64,000 nt of DNA from Auanema rhodensis (GCA_964057225.1 OZ059897.1:23047031-23111030), one strand, 5' to 3'; shown: positions 24,847 through 40,500, numbered from the stretch's first letter. Numbers and translations: made by a program. Notes: generated by a model from the sequence alone, not told the origin.

Positions 24847-26935
24847 GTACATGTGAAATCTAATTTTGAAAACCGCATCTCTTTATCTTTCACGTGAAGC
24901 GAGTTACATACCAAGTGCACATCACGTGTACATTTAATTAGCATAAATTAAAGTTCACGTAAATTTCAAAGTCATGGTTACCATGCACCAATATCAATAA
25001 AAATTTGTTTTTAGACTAATATGGACATGGGGAATCTAATTTTGAAAACCGCATCTCTTTATCTTTCACGTGAAGCGAGTTACATACCAAGTGCACATCA
25101 CGTGTACATTTAATTAGCATAAATTAAAGTTCACGTAAATTTCAAAGTCATGGTTACCATGAACCTATATCAATAAAAATTTGTTTTTAGACTAATATGG
25201 ACATGGGGAATCTAATTTTGAAAACCGCATCTCTTTATCTTTCACGTGAAGCGAGTTACATACCAAGTGCACATCACGTGTACATTTAATTAGCATAAAT
25301 TAAAGTTCACGTAAATTTCAAAGTCATGGTTACCATGAACCAATATCAATAAAAATTTGTTTTTAGACTAATATGGACATGGGGAATCTAATTTTGAAAA
25401 CTGCATCTCTTTATCTTTCACGTGAAGCGAGTTACATACCAAGTGCACATCACGTGTACATTTAATTAGCATAAATTAAAGTTCACGTAAATTTCAAAGT
25501 CATGGTTACCATGAACCAATATCAATAAAAATTTGTTTTTAGACTAATATGGACATGGGGAATCTAATTTTGAAAACCGCATCTCTTTATCTTTCACGTG
25601 AAGCGAGTTACATACCAAGTGCACATCACGTGTACATTTAATTAGCATAAATTAAAGTTCACGTAAATTTCAAAGTCATGGTTACCATGAACCAATATCA
25701 ATAAAAATTTGTTTTTAGACTAATATGGACATGGGGAATCTAATTTTGAAAACCGCATCTCTTTATCTTTCACGTGAAGCGAGTTACATACCAAGTGCAC
25801 ATCACGTGTACATTTAATTAGCATAAATTAAAGTTCACGTAAATTTCAAAGTCATGGTTACCATGAACCAATATCAATAAAAATTTGTTTTTAGACTAAT
25901 ATGGACATGGGGAATCTAATTTTGAAAACCGCATCTCTTTATCTTTCACGTGAAGCGAGTTACATACCAAGTGCACATCACGTGTACATTTAATTAGCAT
26001 AAATTAAAGTTCACGTAAATTTCAAAGTCATGGTTACCATGAAGCAATATCAATAAAAATTTGTTTTTAGACTAATATGGACATGGGGAATCTAATTTTG
26101 AAAACCGCATCTCTTTATCTTTCACGTGAAGCGAGTTACATACCAAGTGCACATCACGTGTACATTTAATTAGCATAAATTAAAGTTCACGTAAATTTCA
26201 AAGTCATGGTTACCATGAACCAATATCAATAAAAATTTGTTTTTAGACTAATATGGACATGGGGAATCTAATTTTGAAAACCGCATCTCTTTATCTTTCA
26301 CGTGAAGCGAGTTACATACCAAGTGCACATCACGTGTACATTTAATTAGCATAAATTAAAGTTCACGTAAATTTCAAAGTCATGGTTACCATGAACCAAT
26401 ATCAATAAAAATTTGTTTTTAGACTAATATGGACATGGGGAATCTAATTTTGAAAACCGCATCTCTTTATCTTTCACGTGAAGCGAGTTACATACCAAGT
26501 GCACATCACGTGTACATTTAATTAGCATAAATTAAAGTTCACGTAAATTTCAAAGTCATGGTTACCATGAACCAATATCAATAAAAATTTGTTTTTAGAC
26601 TAATATGGACATGGGGAATCTAATTTTGAAAACCGCATCTCTTTATCTTTCACGTGAAGCGAGTTACATACCAAGTGCACATCACGTGTACATTTAATTA
26701 GCATAAATTAAAGTTCACGTAAAATTCAAAGTCATGGTTACCATGCACCAATATCAATAAAAATTTGTTTTTAGACTAATATGGACATGGGGAATCTAAT
26801 TTTGAAAACCGCATCTCTTTATCTTTCACGTGAAGCGAGTTACATACCAAGTGCACATCACGTGTACATTTAATTAGCATAAATTAAAGTTCACGTAAAT
26901 TTCAAAGTCATGGTTACCATGAACCAATATCAATA

Positions 26936-29422
26936 AAAATTTGTTTTTAGACTAATATGGACATGGGGAATCTAATTTTGAAAACCGCATCTCTTTATCT
27001 TTCACGTGAAGCGAGTTACATACCAAGTGCACATCACGTGTACATTTAATTAGCATAAATTAAAGTTCACGTAAACTTCAAAGTCATGGTTACCATGAAG
27101 CAATATCAATAAAAATTTGTTTTTAGACTAATATGGACATGGGGAATCTAATTTTGAAAACCGCATCTCTCTATCTTTCACGTGAAGCGAGTTACATACC
27201 AAGTGCACATCACGTGTACATTTAATTAGCATAAATTAAAGTTCACGTAAATTTCAAAGTCATGGTTACCATGAACCAATATCAATAAAAATTTGTTTTT
27301 AGACTAATATAGACATGGGGAATCTAATTTTGAAAACCGCATCTCTTTATCTTTCACGTGAAGCGAGTTACATACCAAGTGCACATCACGTGTACATTTA
27401 ATTAGCATAAATTAAAGTTCACGTAAATTTCAAAGTCATGGTTACCATGAAGCAATATCAATAAAAATTTGTTTTTAGACTAATATGGACATGGGGAATC
27501 TAATTTTGAAAACCGCATCTCTTTATCTTTCACGTGAAGCGAGTTACATACCAAGTGCACATCACGTGTACATTTAATTAGCATAAATTAAAGTTCACGT
27601 AAATTTCAAAGTCATGGTTACCATGAACCAATATCAATAAAAATTTGTTTTTAGACTAATATGGACATGGGGAATCTAATTTTGAAAACCGCATCTCTTT
27701 ATCTTTCACGTGAAGCGAGTTACATACCAAGTGCACATCACGTGTACATTTAATTAGCATAAATTAAAGTTCACGTAAATTTCAAAGTCATGGTTACCAT
27801 GAACCAATATCAATAAAAATTTGTTTTTAGACTAATATGGACATGGGGAATCTAATTTTGAAAACCGCATCTCTTTATCTTTCACGTGAAGCGAGTTACA
27901 TACCAAGTGCACATCACGTGTACATTTAATTAGCATAAATTAAAGTTCACGTAAATTTCAAAGTCATGGTTACCATGCACCAATATCAATAAAAATTTGT
28001 TTTTAGACTAATATGGACATGGGGAATCTAATTTTAAAAACCGCATCTCTTTATCTTTCACGTGAAGCGAGTTACATACCAAGTGCACATCACGTGTACA
28101 TTTAATTAGCATAAATTAAAGTTCACGTAAATTTCAAAGTCATGGTTACCATGAACCAATATCAATAAAAATTTGTTTTTAGACTAATATGGACATGGGG
28201 AATCTAATTTTGAAAACCGCATCTCTTTATCTTTCACGTGAAGCGAGTTACATACCAAGTGCACATCACGTGTACATTTAATTAGCATAAATTAAAGTTC
28301 ACGTAAATTTCAAAGTCATGGTTACCATGAACCAATATCAATAAAAATTTGTTTTTAGACTAATATGGACATGGGGAATCTAATTTTGAAAACCGCATCT
28401 CTTTATCTTTCACGTGAAGCGAGTTACATACCAAGTGCACATCACGTGTACATTTAATTAGCATAAATTAAAGTTCACGTAAATTTCAAAGTCATGGTTA
28501 CCATGAACCAATATCAATAAAAATTTGTTTTTAGACTAATATGGACATGTGGAATCTAATTTTGAAAACCGCATCTCTTTATCTTTCACGTGAAGCGAGT
28601 TACATACCAAGTGCACATCACGTGTACATTTAATTAGCATAAATTAAAGTTCACGTAAATTTCAAAGTCATGGTTACCATGCACCAATATCAATAAAAAT
28701 TTGTTTTTAGACTAATATGGACATGGGGAATCTAATTTTGAAAACCGCATCTCTTTATCTTTCACGTGAAGCGAGTTACATACCAAGTGCACATCACGTG
28801 TACATTTAATTAGCATAAATTAAAGTTCACGTAAATTTCAAAGTCATGGTTACCATGAACCAATATCAATAAAAATTTGTTTTTAGACTAATATGGACAT
28901 GGGGAATCTAATTTTGAAAACCGCATCTCTTTATCTTTCACGTGAAGCGAGTTACATACCAAGTGCACATCACGTGTACATTTAATTAGCATAAATTAAA
29001 GTTCACGTAAATTTCAAAGTCATGGTTACCATGAACCAATATCAATAAAAATTTGTTTTTAGACTAATATGGACATGTGGAATCTAATTTTGAAAACCGC
29101 ATCTCTTTATCTTTCACGTGAAGCGAGTTACATACCAAGTGCACATCACGTGTACATTTAATTAGCATAAATTAAAGTTCACGTAAATTTCAAAGTCATG
29201 GTTACCATGCACCAATATCAATAAAAATTTGTTTTTAGACTAATATGGACATGGGGAATCTAATTTTGAAAACCGCATCTCTTTATCTTTCACGTGAAGC
29301 GAGTTACATACCAAGTGCACATCACGTGTACATTTAATTAGCATAAATTAAAGTTCACGTAAATTTCAAAGTCATGGTTACCATGAACCTATATCAATAA
29401 AAATTTGTTTTTAGACTAATAT
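26936..29422 (-). repeat. Copy 2 of the 26-monomer-spaced (4576-bp) block
   Basis: This matches 22360-24846 monomer for monomer at the variable sites I could check. It has private additions near 27077 (AAACTTC) and 27171 (CTCTCTATC), so the copy has since mutated or been partly converted. A 4.6-kb step shows exchange at scales well above the monomer. Confidence 0.8.
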
Positions 29423-29784
29423 GGACATGGGGAATCTAATTTTGAAAACCGCATCTCTTTATCTTTCACGTGAAGCGAGTTACATACCAAGTGCACATCA
29501 CGTGTACATTTAATTAGCATAAATTAAAGTTCACGTAAATTTCAAAGTCATGGTTACCATGAACCAATATCAATAAAAATTTGTTTTTAGACTAATATGG
29601 ACATGGGGAATCTAATTTTGAAAACCGCATCTCTTTATCTTTCACGTGAAGCGAGTTACATACCAAGTGCACATCACGTGTACATTTAATTAGCATAAAT
29701 TAAAGTTCACGTAAATTTCAAAGTCATGGTTACCATGAACCAATATCAATAAAAATTTGTTTTTAGACTAATATGGACATGGGG

Positions 29785-29790
29785 AATTAA
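29785..29790 (-). other. Single-base deletion in a monomer
   Basis: GGGGAATTAATTTT replaces GGGGAATCTAATTTT, losing the C. It is found in one monomer only and shifts the downstream phase by one base. Confidence 0.85.
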
Positions 29791-32590
29791 TTTTGAAAAC
29801 CGCATCTCTTTATCTTTCACGTGAAGCGAGTTACATACCAAGTGCACATCACGTGTACATTTAATTAGCATAAATTAAAGTTCACGTAAATTTCAAAGTC
29901 ATGGTTACCATGAACCAATATCAATAAAAATTTGTTTTTAGACTAATATGGACATGGGGAATCTAATTTTGAAAACCGCATCTCTTTATCTTTCACGTGA
30001 AGCGAGTTACATACCAAGTGCACATCACGTGTACATTTAATTAGCATAAATTAAAGTTCACGTAAATTTCAAAGTCATGGTTACCATGAAGCAATATCAA
30101 TAAAAATTTGTTTTTAGACTAATATGGACATGGGGAATCTAATTTTGAAAACCGCATCTCTTTATCTTTCACGTGAAGCGAGTTACATACCAAGTGCACA
30201 TCACGTGTACATTTAATTAGCATAAATTAAAGTTCACGTAAATTTCAAAGTCATGGTTACCATGAAGCAATATCAATAAAAATTTGTTTTTAGACTAATA
30301 TGGACATGGGGAATCTAATTTTGAAAACCGCATCTCTTTATCTTTCACGTGAAGCGAGTTACATACCAAGTGCACATCACGTGTACATTTAATTAGCATA
30401 AATTAAAGTTCACGTAAATTTCAAAGTCATGGTTACCATGAACCAATATCAATAAAAATTTGTTTTTAGACTAATATGGACATGGGGAATCTGATTTTGA
30501 AAACCGCATCTCTTTATCTTTCACGTGAAGCGAGTTACATACCAAGTGCACATCACGTGTACATTTAATTAGCATAAATTAAAGTTCACGTAAATTTCAA
30601 AGTCATGGTTACCATGAACCAATATCAATAAAAATTTGTTTTTAGACTAATATGGACATGGGGAATCTAATTTTGAAAACCGCATCTCTTTATCTTTCAC
30701 GTGAAGCGAGTTACATACCAAGTGCACATCACGTGTACATTTAATTAGCATAAATTAAAGTTCACGTAAATTTCAAAGTCATGGTTACCATGAACCTATA
30801 TCAATAAAAATTTGTTTTTAGACTAATATGGACATGGGGAATCTAATTTTGAAAACCGCATCTCTTTATCTTTCACGTGAAGCGAGTTACATACCAAGTG
30901 CACATCACGTGTACATTTAATTAGCATAAATTAAAGTTCACGTAAATTTCAAAGTCATGGTTACCATGCACCAATATCAATAAAAATTTGTTTTTAGACT
31001 AATATGGACATGGGGAATCTAATTTTGAAAACCGCATCTCTTTATCTTTCACGTGAAGCGAGTTACATACCAAGTGCACATCACGTGTACATTTAATTAG
31101 CATAAATTAAAGTTCACGTAAATTTCAAAGTCATGGTTACCATGAACTTATATCAATAAAAATTTGTTTTTAGACTAATATGGACATGGGGAATCTAATT
31201 TTGAGAACCGCATCTCTTTATCTTTCACGTGAAGCGAGTTACATACCAAGTGCACATCACGTGTACATTTAATTAGCATAAATTAAAGTTCACGTAAATT
31301 TCAAAGTCATGGTTACCATGCACCAATATCAATAAAAATTTGTTTTTAGACTAATATGGACATGGGGAATCTAATTTTGAAAACCGCATCTCTTTATCTT
31401 TCACGTGAAGCGAGTTACATACCAAGTGCACATCACGTGTACATTTAATTAGCATAAATTAAAGTTCACGTAAATTTCAAAGTCATGGTTACCATGAACC
31501 AATATCAATAAAAATTTGTTTTTAGACTAATATGGACATGGGGAATCTAATTTTGAAAACCGCATCTCTTTATCTTTCACGTGAAGCGAGTTACATACCA
31601 AGTGCACATCACGTGTACATTTAATTAGCATAAATTAAAGTTCACGTAAATTTCAAAGTCATGGTTACCATGAACCAATATCAATAAAAATTTGTTTTTA
31701 GACTAATATGGACATGGGGAATCTAATTTTGAAAACCGCATCTCTTTATCTTTCACGTGAAGCGAGTTACATACCAAGTGCACATCACGTGTACATTTAA
31801 TTAGCATAAATTAAAGTTCACGTAAATTTCAAAGTCATGGTTACCATTAACCTATATCAATAAAAATTTGTTTTTAGACTAATATGGACATGGGGAATCT
31901 AATTTTGAAAACCGCATCTCTTTATCTTTCACGTGAAGCGAGTTACATACCAAGTGCACATCACGTGTACATTTAATTAGCATAAATTAAAGTTCACGTA
32001 AATTTCAAAGTCATGGTTACCATGCACCAATATCAATAAAAATTTGTTTTTAGACTAATATGGACATGGGGAATCTAATTTTGAAAACCGCATCTCTTTA
32101 TCTTTCACGTGAAGCGAGTTACATACCAAGTGCACATTACGTGTACATTTAATTAGCATAAATTAAAGTTCACGTAAATTTCAAAGTCATGGTTACCATG
32201 AACCTATATCAATAAAAATTTGTTTTTAGACTAATATGGACATGGGGAATCTAATTTTGAAAACCGCATCTCTTTATCTTTCACGTGAAGCGAGTTACAT
32301 ACCAAGTGCACATCACGTGTACATTTAATTAGCATAAATTAAAGTTCACGTAAATTTCAAAGTCATGGTTACCATGAAGCAATATCAATAAAAATTTGTT
32401 TTTAGACTAATATGGACATGGGGAATCTAATTTTGAAAACCGCATCTCTTTATCTTTCACGTGAAGCGAGTTACATACCAAGTGCACATCACGTGTACAT
32501 TTAATTAGCATAAATTAAAGTTCACGTAAATTTCAAAGTCATGGTTACCATGAACCAATATCAATAAAAATTTGTTTTTAGACTAATATA

Positions 32591-34464
32591 GACATGGGGA
32601 ATCTAATTTTGAAAACCGCATCTCTTTATCTTTCACGTGAAGCGAGTTACATACCAAGTGCACATCACGTGTACATTTAATTAGCATAAATTAAAGTTCA
32701 CGTAAAATTCAAAGTCATGGTTACCATGCACCAATATCAATAAAAATTTGTTTTTAGACTAATATGGACATGGAGAATCTAATTTTGAAAACCGCATCTC
32801 TTTATCTTTCACGTGAAGCGAGTTACATACCAAGTGCACATCACGTACACATTTAATTAGCATAAATTAAAGTTCACGTAAATTTCAAAGTCATGGTTAC
32901 CATGAACCAATATCAATAAAAATTTGTTTTTAGACTAATATGGACATGGGGAATCTAATTTTGGAAACCGCATCTCTTTATCTTTCACGTGAAGCGAGTT
33001 ACATACCAAGTGCACATCACGTGTACATTTAATTAGCATAAATTAAAGTTCACGTAAATTTCAAAGTCATGGTTACCATGAACCAATATCAATAAAAATT
33101 TGTTTTTAGACTAATATGGACATGGGGAATCTAATTTTGAAAACCGCATCTCTTTATCTTTCACGTGAAGCGAGTTACATACCAAGTGCACATCACGTGT
33201 ACATTTAATTAGCATAAATTAAAGTTCACGTAAATTTCAAAGTCATGGTTACCATGCACCAATATCAATAAAAATTTGTTTTTTGACTAATATGGACATG
33301 GGGAATCTAATTTTGAAAACCGCATCTCTTTATCTTTCACGTGAAGCGAGTTACATACCAAGTGCACATCACGTGTACATTTAATTAGCATAAATTAAAG
33401 TTCACGTAAAATTCAAAGTCATGGTTACCATGCACCAATATCAATAAAAATTTGTTTTTAGACTAATATGGACATGGAGAATCTAATTTTGAAAACCGCA
33501 TCTCTTTATCTTTCACGTGAAGCGAGTTACATACCAAGTGCACATCACGTGTACATTTAATTAGCATAAATTAAAGTTCACGTAAAATTCAAAGTCATGG
33601 TTACCATGCACCAATATCAATAAAAATTTGTTTTTAGACTAATATGGACATGGAGAATCTAATTTTGAAAACCGCATCTCTTTATCTTTCACGTGAAGCG
33701 AGTTACATACCAAGTGCACATCACGTACACATTTAATTAGCATAAATTAAAGTTCACGTAAATTTCAAAGTCATGGTTACCATGAACCAATATCAATAAA
33801 AATTTGTTTTTAGACTAATATGGACATGGGGAATCTAATTTTGGAAACCGCATCTCTTTATCTTTCACGTGAAGCGAGTTACATACCAAGTGCACATCAC
33901 GTGTACATTTAATTAGCATAAATTAAAGTTCACGTAAATTTCAAAGTCATGGTTACCATGAACCAATATCAATAAAAATTTGTTTTTAGACTAATATGGA
34001 CATGGGGAATCTAATTTTGAAAACCGCATCTCTTTATCTTTCACGTGAAGCGAGTTACATACCAAGTGCACATCACGTGTACATTTAATTAGCATAAATT
34101 AAAGTTCACGTAAATTTCAAAGTCATGGTTACCATGCACCAATATCAATAAAAATTTGTTTTTTGACTAATATGGACATGGGGAATCTAATTTTGAAAAC
34201 CGCATCTCTTTATCTTTCACGTGAAGCGAGTTACATACCAAGTGCACATCACGTGTACATTTAATTAGCATAAATTAAAGTTCACGTAAAATTCAAAGTC
34301 ATGGTTACCATGCACCAATATCAATAAAAATTTGTTTTTAGACTAATATGGACATGGAGAATCTAATTTTGAAAACCGCATCTCTTTATCTTTCACGTGA
34401 AGCGAGTTACATACCAAGTGCACATCACGTGTACATTTAATTAGCATAAATTAAAGTTCACGTA
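32591..34464 (-). repeat. Five-monomer (880-bp) tandem duplication
   Basis: Bases 32591-33584 recur at 33471-34464. The markers are AAAATTC with CACC, ATGGAGAATC (near 32772/33652), TCACGTACAC (32841/33721), TTTTGGAAACC (near 32961/33841), GTTTTTTGACTAA (33281/34161), and a second AAAATTC plus ATGGAGAATC pair. The left bound is ATATAGAC at 32590 against ATATGGAC at 33470; the right bound is AAAATTC at 33585 against AAATTTC at 34465. Confidence 0.92.
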
Positions 34465-35953
34465 AATTTCAAAGTCATGGTTACCATGAACCAATATCAA
34501 TAAAAATTTGTTTTTAGACTAATATGGACATGGGGAATCTAATTTTGAAAACCGCATCTCTTTATCTTTCACGTGAAGCGAGTTACATACCAAGTGCTTA
34601 TCACGTGTACATTTAATTAGCATAAATTAAAGTTCACGTAAATTTCAAAGTCATGGTTACCATGAACCAATATCAATAAAAATTTGTTTTTAGACTAATA
34701 TGGACATGGGGAATCTAATTTTGAAAACCGCATCTCTTTATCTTTCACGTGAAGCGAGTTACATACCAAGTGCACATCACGTGTACATTTAATTAGCATA
34801 AATTAAAGTTCACGTAAATTTCAAAGTCATGGTTACCATGAAGCAATATCAATAAAAATTTGTTTTTAGACTAATATGGACATGGGGAATCTAATTTTGA
34901 AAACCGCATCTCTTTATCTTTCACGTGAAGCGAGTTACATACCAAGTGCACATCACGTGTACATTTAATTAGCATAAATTAAAGTTCACGTAAATTTCAA
35001 AGTCATGGTTACCATGAACCTATATCAATAAAAATTTGTTTTTAGACTAATATGGACATGGGGAATCTAATTTTGAAAACCGCATCTCTTTATCTTTCAC
35101 GTGAAGCGAGTTACATACCAAGTGCACATCACGTGTACATTTAATTAGCATAAATTAAAGTTCACGTAAATTTCAAAGTCATGGTTACCATGAAGCAATA
35201 TCAATAAAAATTTGTTTTTAGACTAATATGGACATGGGGAATCTAATTTTGAAAACCGCATCTCTTTATCTTTCATGTGAAGCGAGTTACATACCAAGTG
35301 CACATCACGTGTACATTTAATTAGCATAAATTAAAGTTCACGTAAATTTCAAAGTCATGGTTACCATGAACCTATATCAATAAAAATTTGTTTTTAGACT
35401 AATATGGACATGGGGAATCTAATTTTGAAAACCGCATCTCTTTATCTTTCACGTGAAGCGAGTTACATACCAAGTGCACATCACGTGTACATTTAATTAG
35501 CATAAATTAAAGTTCACGTAAATTTCAAAGTCATGGTTACCATGAAGCAATATCAATAAAAATTTGTTTTTAGACTAATATGGACATGGGGAATCTAATT
35601 TTGAAAACCGCATCTCTTTATCTTTCACGTGAAGCGAGTTACATACCAAGTGCACATCACGTGTACATTTAATTAGCATAAATTAAAGTTCACGTAAATT
35701 TCAAAGTCATGGTTACCATGAACCAATATCAATAAAAATTTGTTTTTAGACTAATATGGACATGGGGAATCTAATTTTGAAAACCGCATCTCTTTATCTT
35801 TCACGTGAAGCGAGTTACATACCAAGTGCACATCACGTGTACATTTAATTAGCATAAATTAAAGTTCACGTAAATTTCAAAGTCATGGTTACCATGAACC
35901 AATATCAATAAAAATTTGTTTTTAGACTAATATGGACATGGGGAATCTAATTT

Positions 35954-37525
35954 CAAAAACCGCATCTCTTCATCTTTCACGTGAAGCGAGTTACATACCA
36001 AGTGCACATCACGTGTACATTTAATTAGCATAAATTAAAGTTCACGTAAATTTCAAAGTCATGGTTACCATGCACCAATATCAATAAAAATTCGTTTTTA
36101 GACTAATATGGACATGGAGAATCTAATTTTGAAAACCGCATCTCTTTATCTTTCACGTGAAGCGAGTTACATACCAAGTGCACATCACGTGTACATTTAA
36201 TTAGCATAAATTAAAGTTCACGTAAATTTCAAAGTCATGGTTACCATGAAGCAATATCAATAAAAATTTGTTTTTAGACTAATATGGACATGTGGAATCT
36301 AATTTTGGAAACCGCATCTCTTTATCTTTCACGTGAAGCGAGTTACATACCAAGTGCACATCACGTGTACATTTAATTAGCATAAATTAAAGTTCACGTA
36401 AATTTCAAAGTCATGGTTACCATGAACCAATATCAATAAAAATTTGTTTTTAGACTAATATGGACATGGGGAATCTAATTTTGAAAACCGCATCTCTTTA
36501 TCTTTCACGTGAAGCGAGTTACTTACCAAGTGCACATCACGTGTACATTTAATTAGCATAAATTAAAGTTCACGTAAATTTCAAAGTCATGGTTACCATG
36601 AAGCAATATCAATAAAAATTTGTTTTTAGACTAATATGGACATGGGGAATCTAATTTTGAAAACCGCATCTCTTTATCTTTCACGTGAAGCGAGTTACAT
36701 ACCAAGTGCACATCACGTGTACATTTAATTAGCATAAATTAAAGTTCACGTAAATTTCAAAGTCATGGTTACCATGAACCAATATCAATAAAAATTTGTT
36801 TTTAGACTAATATGGACATGGGGAATCTAATTTTGAAAACCGCATCTCTTTATCTTTCACGTGAAGCGAGTTACATACCAAGTGCACATCACGTGTACAT
36901 TTAATTAGCATAAATTAAAGTTCACGTAAATTTCAAAGTCATGGTTACCATGAACCAATATCAATAAAAATTTGTTTTTAGACTAATATAGACATGGGGA
37001 ATCTAATTTTGAAAACCGCATCTCTTTATCTTTCACGTGAAGCGAGTTACATACCAAGTGCACATCACGTGTACATTTAATTAGCATAAATTAAAGTTCA
37101 CGTAAATTTCAAAGTCATGGTTACCATGAACCAATATCAAAAAAATTTGTTTTTAGACTAATATGGACATGGGGAATCTAATTTTGAAAACCGCATCTCT
37201 TTATCTTTCACGTGAAGCGAGTTACATACCAAGTGCACATCACGTGTACATTTAATTAGCATAAATTAAAGTTCACGTAAATTTCAAAGTCATGGTTACC
37301 ATGAACCAATATCAATAAAAATTTGTTTTTAGACTAATATGGACATGGGGAATCTAATTTCAAAAACCGCATCTCTTTATCTTTCACGTGAAGCGAGTTA
37401 CATACCAAGTGCACATCACGTGTACATTTAATTAGCATAAATTAAAGTTCACGTAAATTTCAAAGTCATGGTTACCATGCACCAATATCAATAAAAATTT
37501 GTTTTTAGACTAATATGGACATGGA
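35954..37525 (-). repeat. Two-monomer block repeated eight monomers apart
   Basis: TTTCAAAAACC followed by a CACC monomer with ATGGAGAATC occurs at 35954/36118 and again at 37361/37525. The offset is 1407 bp, that is 8 x 176 minus the single-base deletion near 37140 between them. Copy 1 alone also carries CTTCATCTTTC (35971) and AATTCGTTTT (36093). Confidence 0.8.
37138..37143 (-). other. Single-base deletion in a monomer
   Basis: ATATCAAAAAAATTTG replaces ATATCAATAAAAATTTG by loss of the T. Offsets between markers on either side are one base short of a multiple of 176 (for example 34596 to 39699), confirming the call. Confidence 0.85.
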
Positions 37526-40500
37526 GAATCTAATTTTGAAAACCGCATCTCTTTATCTTTCACGTGAAGCGAGTTACATACCAAGTGCACATCACGTGTA
37601 CATTTAATTAGCATAAATTAAAGTTCACGTAAATTTCAAAGTCATGGTTACCATGAAGCAATATCAATAAAAATTTGTTTTTAGACTAATATGGACATGT
37701 GGAATCTAATTTTGAAAACCGCATCTCTTTATCTTTCACGTGAAGCGAGTTACATACCAAGTGCACATCACGTGTACATTTAATTAGCATAAATTAAAGT
37801 TCACGTAAATTTCAAAGTCATGGTTACCATGAACCAATATCAATAAAAATTTGTTTTTAGACTAATATGGACATGGGGAATCTAATTTTGAAAACCGCAT
37901 CTCTTTATCTTTCACGTGAAGCGAGTTACATACCAAGTGCACATCACGTGTACATTTAATTAGCATAAATTAAAGTTCACGTAAATTTCAAAGTCATGGT
38001 TACCATGAAGCAATATCAATAAAAATTTGTTTTTAGACTAATATGGACATGTGGAATCTAATTTTGAAAACCGCATCTCTTTATCTTTCACGTGAAGCGA
38101 GTTACATACCAAGTGCACATCACGTGTACATTTAATTAGCATAAATTAAAGTTCACGTAAATTTCAAAGTCATGGTTACCATGAACCAATATCGATAAAA
38201 ATTTGTTTTTAGACTAATATGGACATGGGGAATCTAATTTTGAAAACCGCATCTCTTTATCTTTCACGTGAAGCGAGTTACATACCAAGTGCACATCACG
38301 TGTACATTTAATTAGCATAAATTAAAGTTCACGTAAATTTCAAAGTCATGGTTACCATGAAGCAATATCAATAAAAATTTGTTTTTAGACTAATATGGAC
38401 ATGGGGAATCTAATTTTGAAAACCGCATCTCTTTATCTTTCACGTGAAGCGAGTTACATACCAAGTGCACATCACGTGTACATTTAATTAGCATAAATTA
38501 AAGTTCACGTAAATTTCAAAGTCATGGTTACCATGAACCAATATCAATAAAAATTGGTTTTTAGACTAATATGGACATGGGGAATCTAATTTTGAAAACC
38601 GCATCTCTTTATCTTTCACGTGAAGCGAGTTACATACCAAGTGCACATCACGTGTACATTTAATTAGCATAAATTAAAGTTCACGTAAATTTCAAAGTCA
38701 TGGTTACCATGAACCAATATCAATAAAAATTTGTTTTTAGACTAATATAGACATGGGGAATCTAATTTTGAAAACCGCATCTCTTTATCTTTCACGTGAA
38801 GCGAGTTACATACCAAGTGCACATCACGTGTACATTTAATTAGCATAAATTAAAGTTCACGTAAATTTCAAAGTCATGGTTACCATGAACCAATATCAAT
38901 AAAAATTTGTTTTTAGACTAATATGGACATGGGGAATCTAATTTTGAAAACCGCATTTCTTTATCTTTCACGTGAAGCGAGTTACATACCAAGTGCACAT
39001 CACGTGTACATTTAATTAGCATAAATTAAAGTTCACGTAAAATTCAAAGTCATGGTTACCATGAACCAATATCAATAAAAATTTGTTTTTAGACTAATAT
39101 GGACATGGAGAATCTAATTTTGAAAACCGCATCTCTTTATCTTTCACGTGAAGCGAGTTACATACCAAGTGCACATCACGTGTACATTTAATTAGCATAA
39201 ATTAAAGTTCACGTAAATTTCAAAGTCATGGTTACCATGAACCAATATCAATAAAAATTTGTTTTTAGACTAATATGGACATGGGGAATCTAATTTTGAA
39301 AACCGCATCTCTTTATCTTTCACGTGAAGCGAGTTACATACCAAGTGCACATCACGTGTACATTTAATTAGCATAAATTAAAGTTCACGTAAATTTCAAA
39401 GTCATGGTTACCATGAACCAATATCAATAAAAATTTGTTTTTAGACTAATATAGACATGGGGAATCTAATTTTGAAAACCGCATCTCTTTATCTTTCACG
39501 TGAAGCGAGTTACATACCAAGTGCACATCACGTGTACATTTAATTAGCATAAATTAAAGTTCACGTAAATTTCAAAGTCATGGTTACCATGAACCAATAT
39601 CAATAAAAATTTGTTTTTAGACTAATATGGACATGGGGAATCTAATTTTGAAAACCGCATCTCTTTATCTTTCACGTGAAGCGAGTTACATACCAAGTGC
39701 TTATCACGTGTACATTTAATTAGCATAAATTAAAGTTCACGTAAATTTCAAAGTCATGGTTACCATGAAGCAATATCAATAAAAATTTGTTTTTAGACTA
39801 ATATGGACATGGGGAATCTAATTTTGAAAACCGCATCTCTTTATCTTTCACGTGAAGCGAGTTACATACCAAGTGCACATCACGTGTACATTTAATTAGC
39901 ATAAATTAAAGTTCACGTAAATTTCAAAGTCATGGTTACCATGAACCAATATCAATAAAAATTTGTTTTTAGACTAATATGGACATGGGGAATCTAATTT
40001 TGAAAACCGCATCTCTTTATCTTTCACGTGAAGCGAGTTACATACCAAGTGCACATCACGTGTACATTTAATTAGCATAAATTAAAGTTCACGTAAATTT
40101 CAAAGTCATGGTTACCATGAACCAATATCAATAAAAATTTGTTTTTAGACTAATATAGACATGGGGAATCTAATTTTGAAAACCGCATCTCTTTATCTTT
40201 CACGTGAAGCGAGTTACATACCAAGTGCACATCACGTGTACATTTAATTAGCATAAATTAAAGTTCACGTAAATTTCAAAGTCATGGTTACCATGAACCA
40301 ATATCAATAAAAATTTGTTTTTAGACTAATATGGACATGGGGAATCTAATTTTGAAAACCGCATTTCTTTATCTTTCACGTGAAGCGAGTTACATACCAA
40401 GTGCACATCACGTGTACATTTAATTAGCATAAATTAAAGTTCACGTAAAATTCAAAGTCATGGTTACCATGAACCAATATCAATAAAAATTTGTTTTTAG

